Notes: a model not told the origin generated them from the letters alone. A DNA stretch of 64,000 nucleotides from Methanosarcina siciliae T4/M (GCF_000970085.1 NZ_CP009506.1:1054001-1118000), one strand, 5' to 3'; positions 18,538 through 29,083 are shown, numbered from the stretch's first letter. Numbers and translations: made by a program.

Positions 18538-19227
18538 TCAAATTTTTATGAATCTCTCCCTGGAAATTTTTTCCCCCCCACATTACTCGGTATTTTTAAT
18601 AACATCAAAATTTCTTCTGATATCGTATTCAAAACATATAAAATCATAGAGAACCGAATGGAAATTATTGTAAATTGAATGCTACTTTTCTTGGTCACCA
18701 AGTATGCCACCGGATTATTTGTAACTTATCCGTAGAAATCCAAGAAATTTACGTTCAATCGAACATGGAGTGTGTACTCGTTTTTTCAAATTTGATCAAT
18801 GATTCACCCCCACTACGTGAAAATCGATAGCATTAAAAACTATGAATGTATGAAATTTTACTGCGGAAAGTGAGTTTTTTACAATCAACGTTGCGCTGGT
18901 GTACCCCGCTACAAGCAATGGGGTCTGTTCGCGCCACGGATCCAAATTACATTAAAGGAGACAATAACCTGAACAATATAATTTGAACGGAAGTTTACAA
19001 CCAAAAAATGGAATTGATAAATCATGTTATCGTTAACGGTTACCGGGGAAGTTTTCTATCCCCGCAGCAAACTAGCGAGGTATTCGACCGAAATAATTCT
19101 TCTTACACCAATACTTAATGAAGTTGTTTTTAGTGAAAATGTTTTATACAAAAGCTTAATTATATAAGAGTGAGAATTTCGGTAGACATTTTGATCTTCA
19201 ATAAAATTATTTTTATGTTCATTATAT
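18538..19227. other. Intergenic region before IS1634 relic
   Basis: No gene seen. Segments near 18890-18925 (GCTGGTGTACCCCGCTAC) and 19056-19096 (CCCCGCAGCAAACT, GTATTCGACCGAAAT) resemble a stretch near 3244-3288, suggesting a dispersed non-coding repeat. Confidence 0.4.
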
Positions 19228-20145
19228 CCTAGATTCGGCAGGTAAACATATAGATTAATATTAATAATTTTATATGAATGTGTATATTTTCCCTGGTCTT
19301 CCCATGGCAGAAAGAAACAGCATTAGAAACGTTGATGTAGCTTTGAAACGGGCAAGCTTTTTAAGTCACCTTGGTCTCATAGCTGGAGTTTTCCAGGAAC
19401 TTGAAGTTGACAAACTTATTGATGAGAAGCTCCCTAAGAAAAGAGATCATAAAATATCCCATTCGATCCGTATTCCTGCCATGGTAATCAATGGTCTTGG
19501 TTTCTTGGGGCAACGTTTGTACTTATTTCCTAATTTTTTTAAAAATATTTCAACAGGATGGCTCTTTGGAGAAGACGTAACCAAGGAATACCTGAATCAA
19601 TGCGCAATAGGAGACATCAATTTTGGACTGCTTAAAAACGGAAGATGGGACCTTAAGCAATTAGTATTGAGTTTAATTGTAAATCAGCAAGGTATACCCT
19701 TTTCATGAGTACTCATTCGGGAAACGCTCCAGACAAAATCACTATCATAGGCAAGATAAGGTTGAAAAAGGGTTCGGATTCTTGAAAAGTGACACCTTCA
19801 GCATATCGAAAGTTTTCCTAAAAAAGAAAACAAGAACAGAAGCACTTGTAATGATAATGGTTCTCTATCTCCTGATTTATTCAATTGCAGAATGGAAGTT
19901 GAGGACAAGATTGAAAGAAGAGAATGGAACTGTTCCATACCAGATAAAGAAGTCTGCAAAAACTCCCGCGATGAGATGGATATTTTTTATATTTCAGGGA
20001 ATCATAGAGCTTATTACCGAAAAAAAGAGAGAATTGAGTCTGAAATTTTGAATATGGAAGAGATACATTGTAAGATTTTAAGTCTTATGGAGGAGAAATA
20101 TGAAGAAATCCATCTATAATTGAAGAGACCTGCCGAAGGCAAGTT
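19228..20145 (+). mobile_element. IS1634-family relic, internally deleted
   Basis: The left end CCTAGATTCGGCAGGT (19230-19245) and the right end ACCTGCCGAAGGCAA (20130-20144) are inverted around the motif TTCGGCAGGT. The body contains the first and last parts of an IS1634 transposase with the catalytic middle missing. The same left-type end occurs at 38661 beside another fragment of this family. Confidence 0.75.
19274..20119 (+). pseudogene. IS1634 transposase, deleted and frameshifted
   Basis: The N-terminal region (19274-19708) matches the family's start: LGLIAGVFQELEVDKLIDEK, then HSIRIPAMVINGLGFLGQRL and YLFPNFFKNISTGWLFGEDV. After 19690 the frame passes into the C-terminal part: HYHRQDKVEKGFGFLKSD, ALVMIMVLYLLIYSIAEWKL. 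The region carrying the central catalytic residues is absent and two frames are needed, so it cannot work. Confidence 0.8.
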
Positions 20146-20536
20146 ATATAGGCAAGTGGTCAATATTAGGTTTTATTGAAATCCCCGTACTTCCAGACTA
20201 TTATAAGGTGTACTCTCTACACCTTTTTCCGGTAATTAAGGACTCCGGGAGTACATTAATCCAAGAGTACATAAAAGACATACCGAAAATTCTTCGAATA
20301 ACAAGCACAAATAATGAAAGTAATTGAAAGTGCTTTCATGCCAAAGTGCTTTCATGCCAATAAAAATATACAACCCCGTATGCCTGCAAACCATGACTTT
20401 AGATCTGCAGCAAAGGAAAGAGTTTCTTTTGATAGCAGCAACGAAAAAACCCACGGAGAATTATAACAGTGGCTTTCAGCTTAAAGGTGGTTCTATAAAT
20501 CCTACACGAATTTATAAAAGATTAGTTGCATACCTT
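20145..20536. other. Intergenic region with a 16-bp direct repeat
   Basis: AAAGTGCTTTCATGCC is repeated exactly at 20327-20342 and 20343-20358; each unit contains GAAAGTGCTTTC, a nearly palindromic core. TTTATAAAA near 20512 is a good TATA box for the following gene. The frame is open upstream of 20537 but has no homology to the paralog. Confidence 0.45.
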
Positions 20537-21064
20537 ATGAGTTTTAAGAAACTGCTGCAGGATACTTTAGGAGCCTACCTCTTAAAGGAATGGAAAAGTA
20601 CTGAGAAGGAAAATATTGTACTTGTAGATGAAACTATGCTCCCTGAGATTTTTAGAATTCATGCCGAGAACTTTGATAGGGAAACCCAGAACAAACTTCA
20701 AAAATCCTCAAAGAAACTAAGAAAAATCTTTTACGTAATAAAAAGCCGGGACAAAATTGCAGGTTACTGCACATACTACCTGAAACCAGAACTCTCTTTC
20801 AAAGGGCTGAAAAAGAAATCTGTGATACAGTCATTTGCAATTGACAACAACTTCCGGGGGATGGGCCATGGAAGAAAGCTGCTGGAAGAAAGCATAAAGG
20901 AGATGAAATTGAACAGAATAACTTCAGTTCTCCTGTATGTAAATGTTATCAATACTCCTGCTATAAAACTATATGAGAAAATGAATTTTCAAATAATCAA
21001 AGAAATCGAAGAAGTATGTGGTAAGCAAGAGAAATGCTATTTAATGGAGTTAAAGCTTGCCTGA
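20537..21064 (+). CDS. GNAT-family acetyltransferase, paralog 2
   Basis: About 175 residues from ATG 20537. The acetyl-CoA motif is VIQSFAIDNNFRGMGHGRKL, then TSVLLYVNVINTPAIKLYEK and MNFQIIKEIEE. It aligns over its length with the GNAT at 17968-18537. Upstream in-frame codons back to 20324 do not align with the paralog and include a TATA-like TTTATAAAA near 20512, so the shorter start is preferred. The two paralogs flank an IS1634 relic, suggesting duplication before or with the insertion. Confidence 0.72.
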   Translation: MSFKKLLQDTLGAYLLKEWKSTEKENIVLVDETMLPEIFRIHAENFDRETQNKLQKSSKKLRKIFYVIKSRDKIAGYCTYYLKPELSFKGLKKKSVIQSFAIDNNFRGMGHGRKLLEESIKEMKLNRITSVLLYVNVINTPAIKLYEKMNFQIIKEIEEVCGKQEKCYLMELKLA

Positions 21065-21239
21065 ATAATTCCTTAATTGTTTTTACATTTGTTATTTTCC
21101 TGCAGGAATCCACAATTTCAGGAAATCGTTAACTGAGGAGAATTTTCTCCTTTTTTTACAGTTTATCACTTATCATCCTTTTACCAGGTCAGGAAGGTAA
21201 AAGGATATGCTTAAATAAAACTCGAGTTCACAGTTCAAT

Positions 21240-22358
21240 GTGTATCTGGTTGACGTCCTTATTTTTGTAGGTGGACTGCTGCTGCTGGTAAAAGGAGCAG
21301 ACCTTTTTGTAATGTCTTCGTCCTTGATTGCGGAGAGATTTGGGGTCTCGGAGTTTATAATCGGATTAACCCTTGTATCAATCGGGACATCCGTACCTGA
21401 GCTTGCCTCCTCCCTTACGGCATCCTTCGAACACGCAAATGGTATAGTCATAGGCAATGTACTCGGATCAAACATTGCAAATATAGGACTGATCGTTAGT
21501 ACTGCTGCCCTTCTGTCCAACGTGAGAACTGAAGAGCTGATGCTTCGAAGAGACGGTTACATAATGTTCTTTTCCCTCTTTCTTTTTTTACTGTTTATTC
21601 TGGACTTTAGAATTTCAAGGCTTGAAGCCTTAATTTTTCTTTTGTTCTACTTTGTCTATCTCCTGTTCCTGCTTGATAAGGTGAAAAAACACGAAGAAGA
21701 CATATACTTCAAGGACTTTATGAACTATTTTTTCAAGTTTGAGTACATCTTCGATTTAAAAGCGAGAATTGAAACAGGAATTCGAGGGCGAATTGAAGTA
21801 AAAAATGGAATTGGAATCAAAACAGAAACTGATATTAGAAGCGAAAATGGAACTGAGATTGAGATCGAGAAAGAAAGTAAAAGTGAAATAAAAAATCTTT
21901 CTGAAAGTAGCCTTTTAATAGAACTTATCAAGCTGATTGTAAGCGGAATTGCTATAATTGTTGGAGCAAAGTACTTCATAGAGCAGTCAATATTTTTTGC
22001 CCTGCTGCTGGAGATCCCGGAAACCCTTATTGGTATAAGCCTTGTTGCAATCGGGACTTCCCTTCCCGAGCTTATGGTAACGATTTCTGCAGCCCGCAGC
22101 GGTTATGCAAGCATAGCTCTTGGAAACGTTATAGGTTCAAATATTACGAATACGCTTTTGATTCTGGGCTTTTCGGGGCTTGTCAACCCCCTCACCGTAA
22201 CCAAAATCAGTATATATTATATAACTCCCTTCATGCTGTTTATCAGTCTCCTGCTCCTGCTCTTTATCCGCACGGGCTGGAGGATAAAAAGGACTGAAGG
22301 AGTTATCCTTCTCCTTCTTTACTGCGGATTCATGTTTTCCATCTTCCGCATCGGATAA
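21240..22358 (+). CDS. CaCA-family sodium/calcium-type exchanger
   Basis: A 372-residue membrane protein with two homologous halves. Alpha-1 repeat: GLTLVSIGTSVPELASSLTA and GNVLGSNIANIGLI (about residues 42-83). Alpha-2 repeat: GISLVAIGTSLPELMVTISA and GNVIGSNITNTLLI (about 263-305). The conserved Glu of each GTSxPEL motif and the Asn/Ser of GSN bind the cation in this family. The central loop (about 165-225) is unusually long, charged and repetitive (RIEVKNGIGIKTETDI, EIEIEKESKSEIK). GTG start; no strong ribosome site. It probably exchanges Ca2+ or another cation for Na+ or H+ across the cell membrane. Confidence 0.87.
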   Translation: MYLVDVLIFVGGLLLLVKGADLFVMSSSLIAERFGVSEFIIGLTLVSIGTSVPELASSLTASFEHANGIVIGNVLGSNIANIGLIVSTAALLSNVRTEELMLRRDGYIMFFSLFLFLLFILDFRISRLEALIFLLFYFVYLLFLLDKVKKHEEDIYFKDFMNYFFKFEYIFDLKARIETGIRGRIEVKNGIGIKTETDIRSENGTEIEIEKESKSEIKNLSESSLLIELIKLIVSGIAIIVGAKYFIEQSIFFALLLEIPETLIGISLVAIGTSLPELMVTISAARSGYASIALGNVIGSNITNTLLILGFSGLVNPLTVTKISIYYITPFMLFISLLLLLFIRTGWRIKRTEGVILLLLYCGFMFSIFRIG

Positions 22359-22878
22359 GAAACTACCCTGATTTCCAGCCCACTTGAATTGCAGCAGCAG
22401 AGTTGCGGCAGCAGAGTTGCGGCTCTGCAGTACGCTGTCTGTTTCACTCGCTATCGCTCGCTCAAGCAGACTATTTGCGGGAGAAATGAGCTACGCTCAA
22501 GCAGACTAAATAATATGGATCTATCCGAGCCTTAAAACCTTATTAGCCATATAGGGTCGTTCTTTTCCCGCTCGACGAAGGAGAACGGTCTTCCCACAAA
22601 CAAGAAGAAAAAAGAAGAGGGAGAAGAAAGACGAAAGTAAGAGCAACCGAAGGTGGACAAAAATTGTGGAATAAAATTATGAATTGAAAAAAGATTTTCA
22701 GAGTCAATGGGGTATTTCTTATCCGGGGATACTCCTATGGCATTTGGTTTCTTCGAATAGCAGCAGCATCAAGTTATTTTCATATTCTTTTGAATAGGGG
22801 GTAAGATACTGTTTTTTTGAAGCATGGCATGCCAAAACTGATTAATTCCATCCGATATTCAGGTAAAACATCAACCGT
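22359..22878. repeat. Dispersed hairpin repeat, copy 2, in intergenic region
   Basis: GCAGAG (22411-22416), TTGCGG, CTCTGC (22423-22428), then AGTACGCTGTCTGTTTCACT and CTCAAGCAGACTATTTG. A second conserved part, CTCGACGAAGGAGAACGGTC, lies near 22573-22592. The same two parts in the same order occur at 57133-57415 and 63761-64000. A partial extra hairpin arm (GCAGAGTTGCGG) precedes the main one. The remainder to 22878 holds no gene. Confidence 0.7.
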
Positions 22879-23298
22879 TTAGTAATTCTTGTTTCGAACC
22901 TCGTAACCTGCCTCTTCAAGGGCTCTTACTGCAAGTTTTAGACATTTTTCCCTGATAAGGATGTAATCTGTATCATACGTAGAGACAGCAAATATGCTGA
23001 TATCATTATCAGTAAGGATCCTGCTGATTCCTGCAAGAATTCCGGTGAGCCCGAAATCCAGGGGGCCTTCAACCTTCAGGCAACTCCAGCCTCTCTCAAC
23101 CCGAACTTTTTCCGGGATATTTATAGGAATACTGCTTTCCGGGCAGACTAAAGAAAGTTCTTTAGAGGTTTTCGTAATCGAAAAGAAACTGCCCTCATAA
23201 ACCCATGAGGGGATTTCAGACCCTGAATCCAGTTTACAAATCCCGAATATGCTTTTCAGGACACTCAAAGTAAGCTTATTCTGCTTCATGCCCGACAT
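22879..23298 (-). CDS. ACT-domain protein (CASTOR-like)
   Basis: A 139-residue protein with two small ACT-like modules; the C-terminal one is clear: GPLDFGLTGILAGISRILTD, NDISIFAVSTYDTDYILIRE. It matches the stand-alone ACT family related to the regulatory region of aspartate kinase and to CASTOR proteins. These bind small ligands, usually amino acids, and regulate partners; the ligand is unknown. Length is normal. The start ATG at 23298 has a second ATG three codons later. Confidence 0.75.
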   Translation of the reverse strand: MSGMKQNKLTLSVLKSIFGICKLDSGSEIPSWVYEGSFFSITKTSKELSLVCPESSIPINIPEKVRVERGWSCLKVEGPLDFGLTGILAGISRILTDNDISIFAVSTYDTDYILIREKCLKLAVRALEEAGYEVRNKNY

Positions 23299-23790
23299 CG
23301 ACTTCCATTTTCCTTCTTGTTTTTTATTTGTTTCGTTAGAAGTTTTTGCGAGTAACAGATATTTTCAGGAAGTTTCTTTTGAAGACGCACACAACCAGTC
23401 GCTGAATGTTATTTTCAAAGTGACAGATACTTCCCAGGGGAACCTATGAAATCAATTTATATAAAAACCCGGAAACCCTTAAAGCACTGAGAAACAAAAA
23501 AATAAAGACTGGAAAGGAAAAGATACGCATCTCTTCTATCCCTCAAGGCCCGGTACTTATCGGGAGCTATTCAGACTTAAAATTCTTTTATTCAAGACTT
23601 TCAGTGACTTTTCAAAATTCGTAAAACACTTCCTGTTAACTGGCAAACCAGCAGCCAGAAACTTTCTTGAGATTCGGTTTTTCTGAAGAAAAGGGGCCTT
23701 ACAATGACATGAGATCCTTTTGGGAGAAATTTCCCGGTTGATACTTTCATTCGAAATTACTTGAACTTATTTACTCAACATTACCCGGAC
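23299..23790. other. Intergenic region
   Basis: No gene supported. Short frames on both strands lack motifs and ribosome sites. Confidence 0.4.
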
Positions 23791-24009
23791 TTATTCATTC
23801 AACCGGACAGACCAGCGGTTAGACCCCCTGTTGAGGACAATCTTGTCTTCCCTGGCAAGCCAGCCAACGGCCATCAGAGCCATCTGAGAGTCAAAGCCGT
23901 TTGAGTTCAGATGATTCTTTATCTGGTTCAGGCTGCATTCTCCTTCTTCCAGCCTGTGATATAGCGCTCCTGCGGCTTCCCCTATCTTGGAATTCATATA
24001 CTCCGTCAT
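23791..24009 (-). CDS. Small winged-helix protein (DUF2582-like)
   Basis: About 72 residues from ATG 24009 (MTEYMNSKIGEAAGALYHRL). It resembles the DUF2582 winged-helix family: GEAAGALYHRLEEGECSLNQ, IKNHLNSN, LMAVGWLAREDKIVL. GGTGAT lies four bases before this ATG; an upstream in-frame extension to 24078 looks non-coding. A DNA-binding role is inferred from the fold only. Confidence 0.75.
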   Translation of the reverse strand: MTEYMNSKIGEAAGALYHRLEEGECSLNQIKNHLNSNGFDSQMALMAVGWLAREDKIVLNRGSNRWSVRLNE

Positions 24010-24806
24010 ATTATCACCTATTACTTTATTACAATTGTTATTTCTGTTAAATTTGCACCGCTTTTGAGAGATGCTCATTATTTCTGAGATTAACCCAGGT
24101 TGTTTTTTGAAGTTTGAACTGGTTATATAAATCTACAATTTATGGGAACATGAAGAATAAACCCGAGGAACTTTAACTTTGGAACATTCATCAGTCTCAA
24201 GCCAAATTCCCTGTCAATCAAAGCAAAAATCTTCTCTTCGTTGCAGACAATCCTTAATCAAACAACCCTTAATCAAACAACCCTTAATCAAACGGCCCTT
24301 AATCAAACAACCCTTGATTAAACAATCCTAAATAATACAGCTGTCTCATTACGTTTTCCCCAAAATGAACAGACATTTCCAAGGGTTATAGGACAAGTTA
24401 TTCTTAAGCAATATACTGATAACATATATGTTACACTGGAATACTATAAAATTTTCGTAAAAAAAGCCTGTTATACAGGATTAAGTTAAATTAGTCGTAT
24501 TGTAGTTGGTGCAGAGAACCTGATCAAAAAACAGTTTCTGATGATAGAGACTAAAATAAGTACATTGGATGCAAAAAAGCCACAAGCATGGTATATATAC
24601 CTAACGGTTACATTATATATTATCTATAAAGGTAGAACAAATTTACCTTATAAGTTATGAGAAAGGTAAGAGAAAAAGCTCTCTAAATAATGTTTTTGGG
24701 TAAACATATGCGAATTTTGTATTCAATAAATAAATATATTTATTTATATATAAATAAAAAAAATCAATGTTTTTAAATATAATAATTTTTCCGACTATTT
24801 TTAGTT
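24010..24806. other. Intergenic region with 15-bp tandem repeats
   Basis: No gene seen. Five 15-bp units (CCTTAATCAAACAAC and variants) run from 24252 to 24326. The rest is AT-rich. Confidence 0.5.
24252..24326. repeat. 15-bp tandem repeat, five copies
   Basis: Units at 24252, 24267, 24282, 24297 and 24312. The first, second and fourth are identical (CCTTAATCAAACAAC); the third has AACGGC and the fifth CCTTGATTAAACAAT. It lies upstream of the DUF2582-like gene (minus strand). Confidence 0.85.
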
Positions 24807-24814
24807 AAAAAATA

Positions 24815-25554
24815 GGTATTGTTAATTAAGTATAGATAACTCTTTATTTCTGTGTTTCATCAATAGAAGAACAGAGTACTTTAGCATTTCAATACTCTTG
24901 GTATAACACTTTGTCTTTCGTCTCAACCTTGCCAGAAAGTGCCTTAATATGCCGTTATATCCTTCAACTGTATACGTTTCTGCTTTGGATTGAGTATGAA
25001 TAGTTTCAGGAATAAACTCTGCATATGCCCTCCAGTGATCAGTCATCACTTCTCCAATCTCTTTCTTCTTTAATTTTTCCCAGAGTAGTTGTCCAGTTTT
25101 CGTTCCCCTGCTACCAAAAGAGCAGTTGATGAACTTTTTCCCAACTCTATCAACAGCAATCCAGATCCAGCAATATTTTTTTTGTTACCGATGTAAGTGT
25201 GCATCTCATCCAGTTCAACAATAGATATCTCATTTTCGCTTTTTAGCTCCTCCATCTCCTGACCAAATTTCTTTATCCATTTTTGGACAGAAACATGACT
25301 TACCCCTAAAAATCGTCCTATTGAGCGAAATCCTAATCCCTCAAGATAAAGTTGCAAAGCCTGTCTCTTAACTAAAGGAGAACTAGCAGTTGATTTTAGC
25401 TCGACTGAATAGTTATACCCACAATCGTGGCATTTGTAGCGTTGACGTCCACAAACTATACCGTTTTTTGTGTGATTGGAACTTTTGCATCTTGGGCAAT
25501 TCATGCAGAAATATAGGTTTTCATAATATATAACTATAATTAACTACCAATACC
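24815..25554 (-). mobile_element. IS1-family insertion sequence, copy 2
   Basis: A 740-bp element with inverted ends GGTATTGTTAATTAA and (reading inward from the right) GGTATTGGTAGTTAATTA. It is flanked by a perfect 8-bp target duplication, AAAAAATA, at 24807-24814 and 25555-25562. Nearly identical to copy 1 at 13899-14638. The intact duplication shows a simple insertion and therefore probably recent movement. Confidence 0.95.
24822..25504 (-). CDS. IS1-type transposase, -1 frameshift (copy 2)
   Basis: Same organisation as the first copy: a zinc-ribbon and helix-turn-helix frame from ATG 25504, an eight-A slippery run (25176-25183 on the plus strand as T), and the catalytic frame to 24822 with VDRVGKK and VEGYNGILRHFLARLRRKTK. 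Differences from copy 1 are few (for example QEMEELKS for QEIEELKS). The clean target duplication and intact DDE residues make this the more likely active copy. Confidence 0.82.
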
Positions 25555-25741
25555 AAAAAATATAATGACGCTGCATGGCAGGGTAGGATATTTTCTTTAA
25601 GTTTTTGGAAAGAACTTGAAAGAACGTAGATCTACTTGGAAAAGAGTCACTTCAACTAAAACCAGGGAAAGAAAAAGATCGCCTGCGAATGCTGAATTTT
25701 CCAAAACCCCTCTATTCTGTTTATTTTAAGGTTTGATTCCA

Positions 25742-27220
25742 ATGGTAGTAGGTTCGATATTCGAATTATTAAATTCGTCAGAAATAATCTCCCTCCTCAA
25801 CAGTATCGACAGCCTGGTCTGGGGTCCTCCTCTCCTGCTCCTGCTTGTGGGCACAGGAGCTTACCTGACATTGCGCCTGAAATTTATTCAGGTGTCCAGG
25901 TTGTCCACGGCATTGATATACGTAGCCCGTTCCCGGAAAATTGATACGAAAGCGCAGGGAGATGTCTCAAGTTTTGCTGCACTCTGTACGGCACTTTCGG
26001 CAACAATAGGAACATGAAACATAGTCGGAGTTGCAACGGCCATTGCAAATGGGGGGTCAGGAGCCCTTTTATGGATGTGGCTTGCAGCCTTTTTCGGAAT
26101 GGCAACCAAGTACTCCGAAGCCCTCCTGGCAGTCAAATACAGAACCGTTGACGAAAACGGGCAGATGTCCGGCGGGCCCATGTACTACATCAAAAACGGG
26201 CTCGGGCATAAAAGCTACAGCGGGATTCTCGCCAAACTCTTTGCCCTCTTTGGAATCTGTGCTGCCTGTTTTGGAGTAGGTACCTTCACCCAGATAAACG
26301 CAATCGTAAACTCCGTGGAAATCACCTTCGGAATTCCGGGCAGCGACACGGCAATTATCATCGCCCTGCTGGTAGCTCTGGTAACTATCGGAGGGATCAA
26401 GAGTATTTCGCGCGTAGCTCAGCTCTTGGTGCCTTTCATGGCACTTTCCTACGTACTGGGTTGTCTTGTCATAATTTATTTTAACCTCGAAAACCTGCCC
26501 TCGGCTATTGCCCTTGTCGTAAAGAGCGCTTTTACCCCAACTGCTGCAAGCGGGGGTTTCCTCGGTGCAGGCGTAATGCTTACCATCCAGATGGGAGTTG
26601 CCAGGGGGATCTTCTCAAACGAGTCCGGGCTCGGTAGTGCCCCGATCGCAGCAGTTGCAGCCCGGGTCAGAGAACCTGCAAAACAGGGCCTGATCTCCAT
26701 GACCGGGACTTTCTTTGATACGATTATTATCTGTACCATGACCGGGCTCGCTCTCATCCTTAGCGGGTCCTGGACAGCAGGAGCCAGCGAAGCCGCATAC
26801 ATGACCAACACCGCCTTTGCAGCCTTCCTCCCAACCGCAGGCACTTATATAGTGACCGTAGGTCTGATCTTCTTCGCCTTTACAACAATCCTGGGCTGGA
26901 ACTATTACGGGGAACGCTGCGTGGAATACCTGGCAGGCGTAAAAGGAATCCGCCCCTACAAAGCCGTCTACGTTTTCCTGGTAGCTGCAGGCGGGTTCCT
27001 CTCAATCGAAGCCGTCTGGATCATAGCCGATATCTTCAACGGGCTAATGGCTTTTCCGAACCTTATCGCCCTCCTTGCTTTAAGCGGAGTGGTGGTAAAA
27101 GAAACCGAGAAGTACCTCAAAACCCTTGAAGCCGAAAAAACAGGCACACATGCATATTCTCCCGTAAACCGTGAAGTGAGGGCAGAGGCGGGGCCAGTCG
27201 TGACAGACGAAGAAGAGTGA
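25742..27220 (+). pseudogene. Sodium/alanine symporter broken by one TGA
   Basis: An AGCS-family carrier of about 490 codons. The first 90 codons (SLVWGPPLLLLLVGTGAYLT, GDVSSFAALCTALSATIGT) end at TGA 26015-26017; the same frame then continues NIVGVATAIANGGSGALLWM to TGA 27218-27220. The adjacent paralog has Gly at that position (GTGNIVGVATA), so GGA has become TGA in the family signature. Further motifs are intact: GQMSGGPMYYIKNGLG, FSNESGLGSAPIAAVAARVR, GWNYYGERCVEYL. A restart at ATG 26075 would lack the first membrane segments and is unlikely to work. Recent inactivation or a sequencing error. Confidence 0.85.
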
Positions 27221-27315
27221 AAATCCAGAAGATGGAGCAATGATTTACCAGATAAAATCATATCATTCTGGATCATATAGGATCGGATTAAAAGATTGAG
27301 TTTCTGGAGAAAACA

Positions 27316-27345
27316 AAAGATCCGGTCCTCCGGGTCCGGATCTTT
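27316..27345 (+). terminator. Strong hairpin between the two symporter genes
   Basis: AAAGATCCGG (27316-27325) and CCGGATCTTT (27336-27345) form a 10-bp stem with a 10-base loop, followed by TTAATTAA. It lies about 95 bases after the first symporter gene and separates the two transcripts. Confidence 0.65.
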
Positions 27346-27538
27346 AATTAAGAAGAATCCTTTTTTGAACTCAGGTAACCTTGTTTGGGCCTTTTAGGCT
27401 CTTTGGGCTTTTTGGTTCTGAATAATATTCCAATCAAGGAAGCCTTTGAAGTCAACGTTTAAGACCAACCTTGAACAAATAGTTAGTCCAGACCTTTCCT
27501 TATCCTTTAATTCTGTATCACTTCCGGGGCTGGCTCGA

Positions 27539-28912
27539 ATGGAACTGCTGGGTGTGGACATACTAGAAGTTTTGACGGGAGTAGACCAGTTTGTCTGGGG
27601 GCCGCCCCTTTTGATTTTACTTGTGGGGACAGGAATTTTCCTGACTTTGCGCCTTGGGCTTATCCAGGTTTTCAGGCTTCCCCTTGCACTCAAATACGTT
27701 CTGAATTCTAGAAAATATGAAGACGGAGTCTTAGGCGACGTTTCAAGTTTTGCTGCCCTCAGTACCGCACTTTCCGCAACAATCGGGACCGGAAACATTG
27801 TAGGAGTTGCAACGGCAGTCAAAACCGGAGGTCCCGGAGCTCTTTTCTGGATGCTCCTTGCCTCCTTTTTCGGGATGGCAACCATGTATTCCGAAGCCCT
27901 CCTGGCAGTCAAATACAGAACAGTTGATGCAAACGGGCAGATGTCCGGAGGGCCCATGTACTACATAAAAAACGGACTGGGGCACAAAAGGTATAGCAAG
28001 ATCCTTGCCCCGCTCTTTGCCCTTTTCGGGGTGAATGTGGCCCTTTTCGGGATAGGGACCTTTCCCCAGGTAAACGCTATCGTGGACTCGGCAAGGATTG
28101 CTTTTGATGTCCCCGAAGTCCTGACTGCAGCCGTGCTGAGCCTGCTTGTGGCTTTTGTGACGCTCGGAGGGATCAGGAGGATTGCGGTTGTTGCCCAGTT
28201 CATGGTGCCTTTTATGGCAGTGGCTTATGTGCTGGGTTGCCTTGTGATTATCGGGCTGAACCTTGAAAAACTCCCGGAAACGTTCGCTCTGATCCTCAGT
28301 TCCGCCTTTTCCGAAACAGCAGCAAAGGGAGGGTTCTTTGGGGCCGGGGTGATGCTTGCAATTCGGATGGGGATTGCCAGGGGAATTTTTTCAAACGAAG
28401 CAGGGCTTGGAAGCTCCCCCATAGCAGCCGCAGCTGCAAGGGTCAAGGAGCCGGCAAAGCAGGGACTTATCTCCATGACCGGGACCTTTTTCGATACCAT
28501 TATTGTCTGCCTGATGACAGGAACAGTGCTCATCATGACGGATTCCTGGACCGGAGATCTTGCAGGGGCTTACATGACAAGCTATGCCTTTTCCACCGTA
28601 CTTGCAGAAGCCGGGAGTTATATCGTAACGGTCGGGCTCATATTCTTTGCCTTTACAACCATTCTTGGGTGGAACTATTACGGGGAGCGCTGCACGGAGT
28701 TCCTCTTCGGGGTTAAAGGAATCCTTCCCTATAAAGTACTATATATCCTCATCGTTGCCTCAGGCGCCTTCCTGACCCTTGATGTCATCTGGGTCCTGGC
28801 AGATATCGTGAACGGGCTTATGGCGATTCCGAACCTGATAGCTCTCCTGGCGCTGAGAAAGGTTGTTGAATCCGAAACCGGGCGGTATTTTAAGGGAAAA
28901 AAGGATTTTTAA
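27539..28912 (+). CDS. Sodium/alanine symporter (AGCS family)
   Basis: About 457 residues from ATG 27539; an in-frame TTG at 27446 with AAGGA upstream could extend it by 31 residues. It is a multi-spanning membrane carrier that imports alanine or glycine with Na+. Family motifs are visible: ATIGTGNIVGVATAVKTGGP, GALFWMLLASFFGMATMYSE, GQMSGGPMYYIKNGLGHKRY, ARGIFSNEAGLGSSPIAAAA, GWNYYGERCTEFL. It is a tandem paralog of the broken gene upstream, so this intact copy probably supplies the activity. Confidence 0.9.
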   Translation: MELLGVDILEVLTGVDQFVWGPPLLILLVGTGIFLTLRLGLIQVFRLPLALKYVLNSRKYEDGVLGDVSSFAALSTALSATIGTGNIVGVATAVKTGGPGALFWMLLASFFGMATMYSEALLAVKYRTVDANGQMSGGPMYYIKNGLGHKRYSKILAPLFALFGVNVALFGIGTFPQVNAIVDSARIAFDVPEVLTAAVLSLLVAFVTLGGIRRIAVVAQFMVPFMAVAYVLGCLVIIGLNLEKLPETFALILSSAFSETAAKGGFFGAGVMLAIRMGIARGIFSNEAGLGSSPIAAAAARVKEPAKQGLISMTGTFFDTIIVCLMTGTVLIMTDSWTGDLAGAYMTSYAFSTVLAEAGSYIVTVGLIFFAFTTILGWNYYGERCTEFLFGVKGILPYKVLYILIVASGAFLTLDVIWVLADIVNGLMAIPNLIALLALRKVVESETGRYFKGKKDF

Positions 28913-29083
28913 GGGAATAAAAGCTTTGAAGAAAAAGAAGAGCTGAAAAATTGTAGGGAAGAAGTTTGAAAAACATGAAAAATACAACCTGATGCAGGTT
29001 GCAAACAAAGTGTAACGGTTATAAGCAAGGCTCAAAGATTGTTAATCATAAGTTTTCATCAAACCAGACAGGGATTGTTACCT

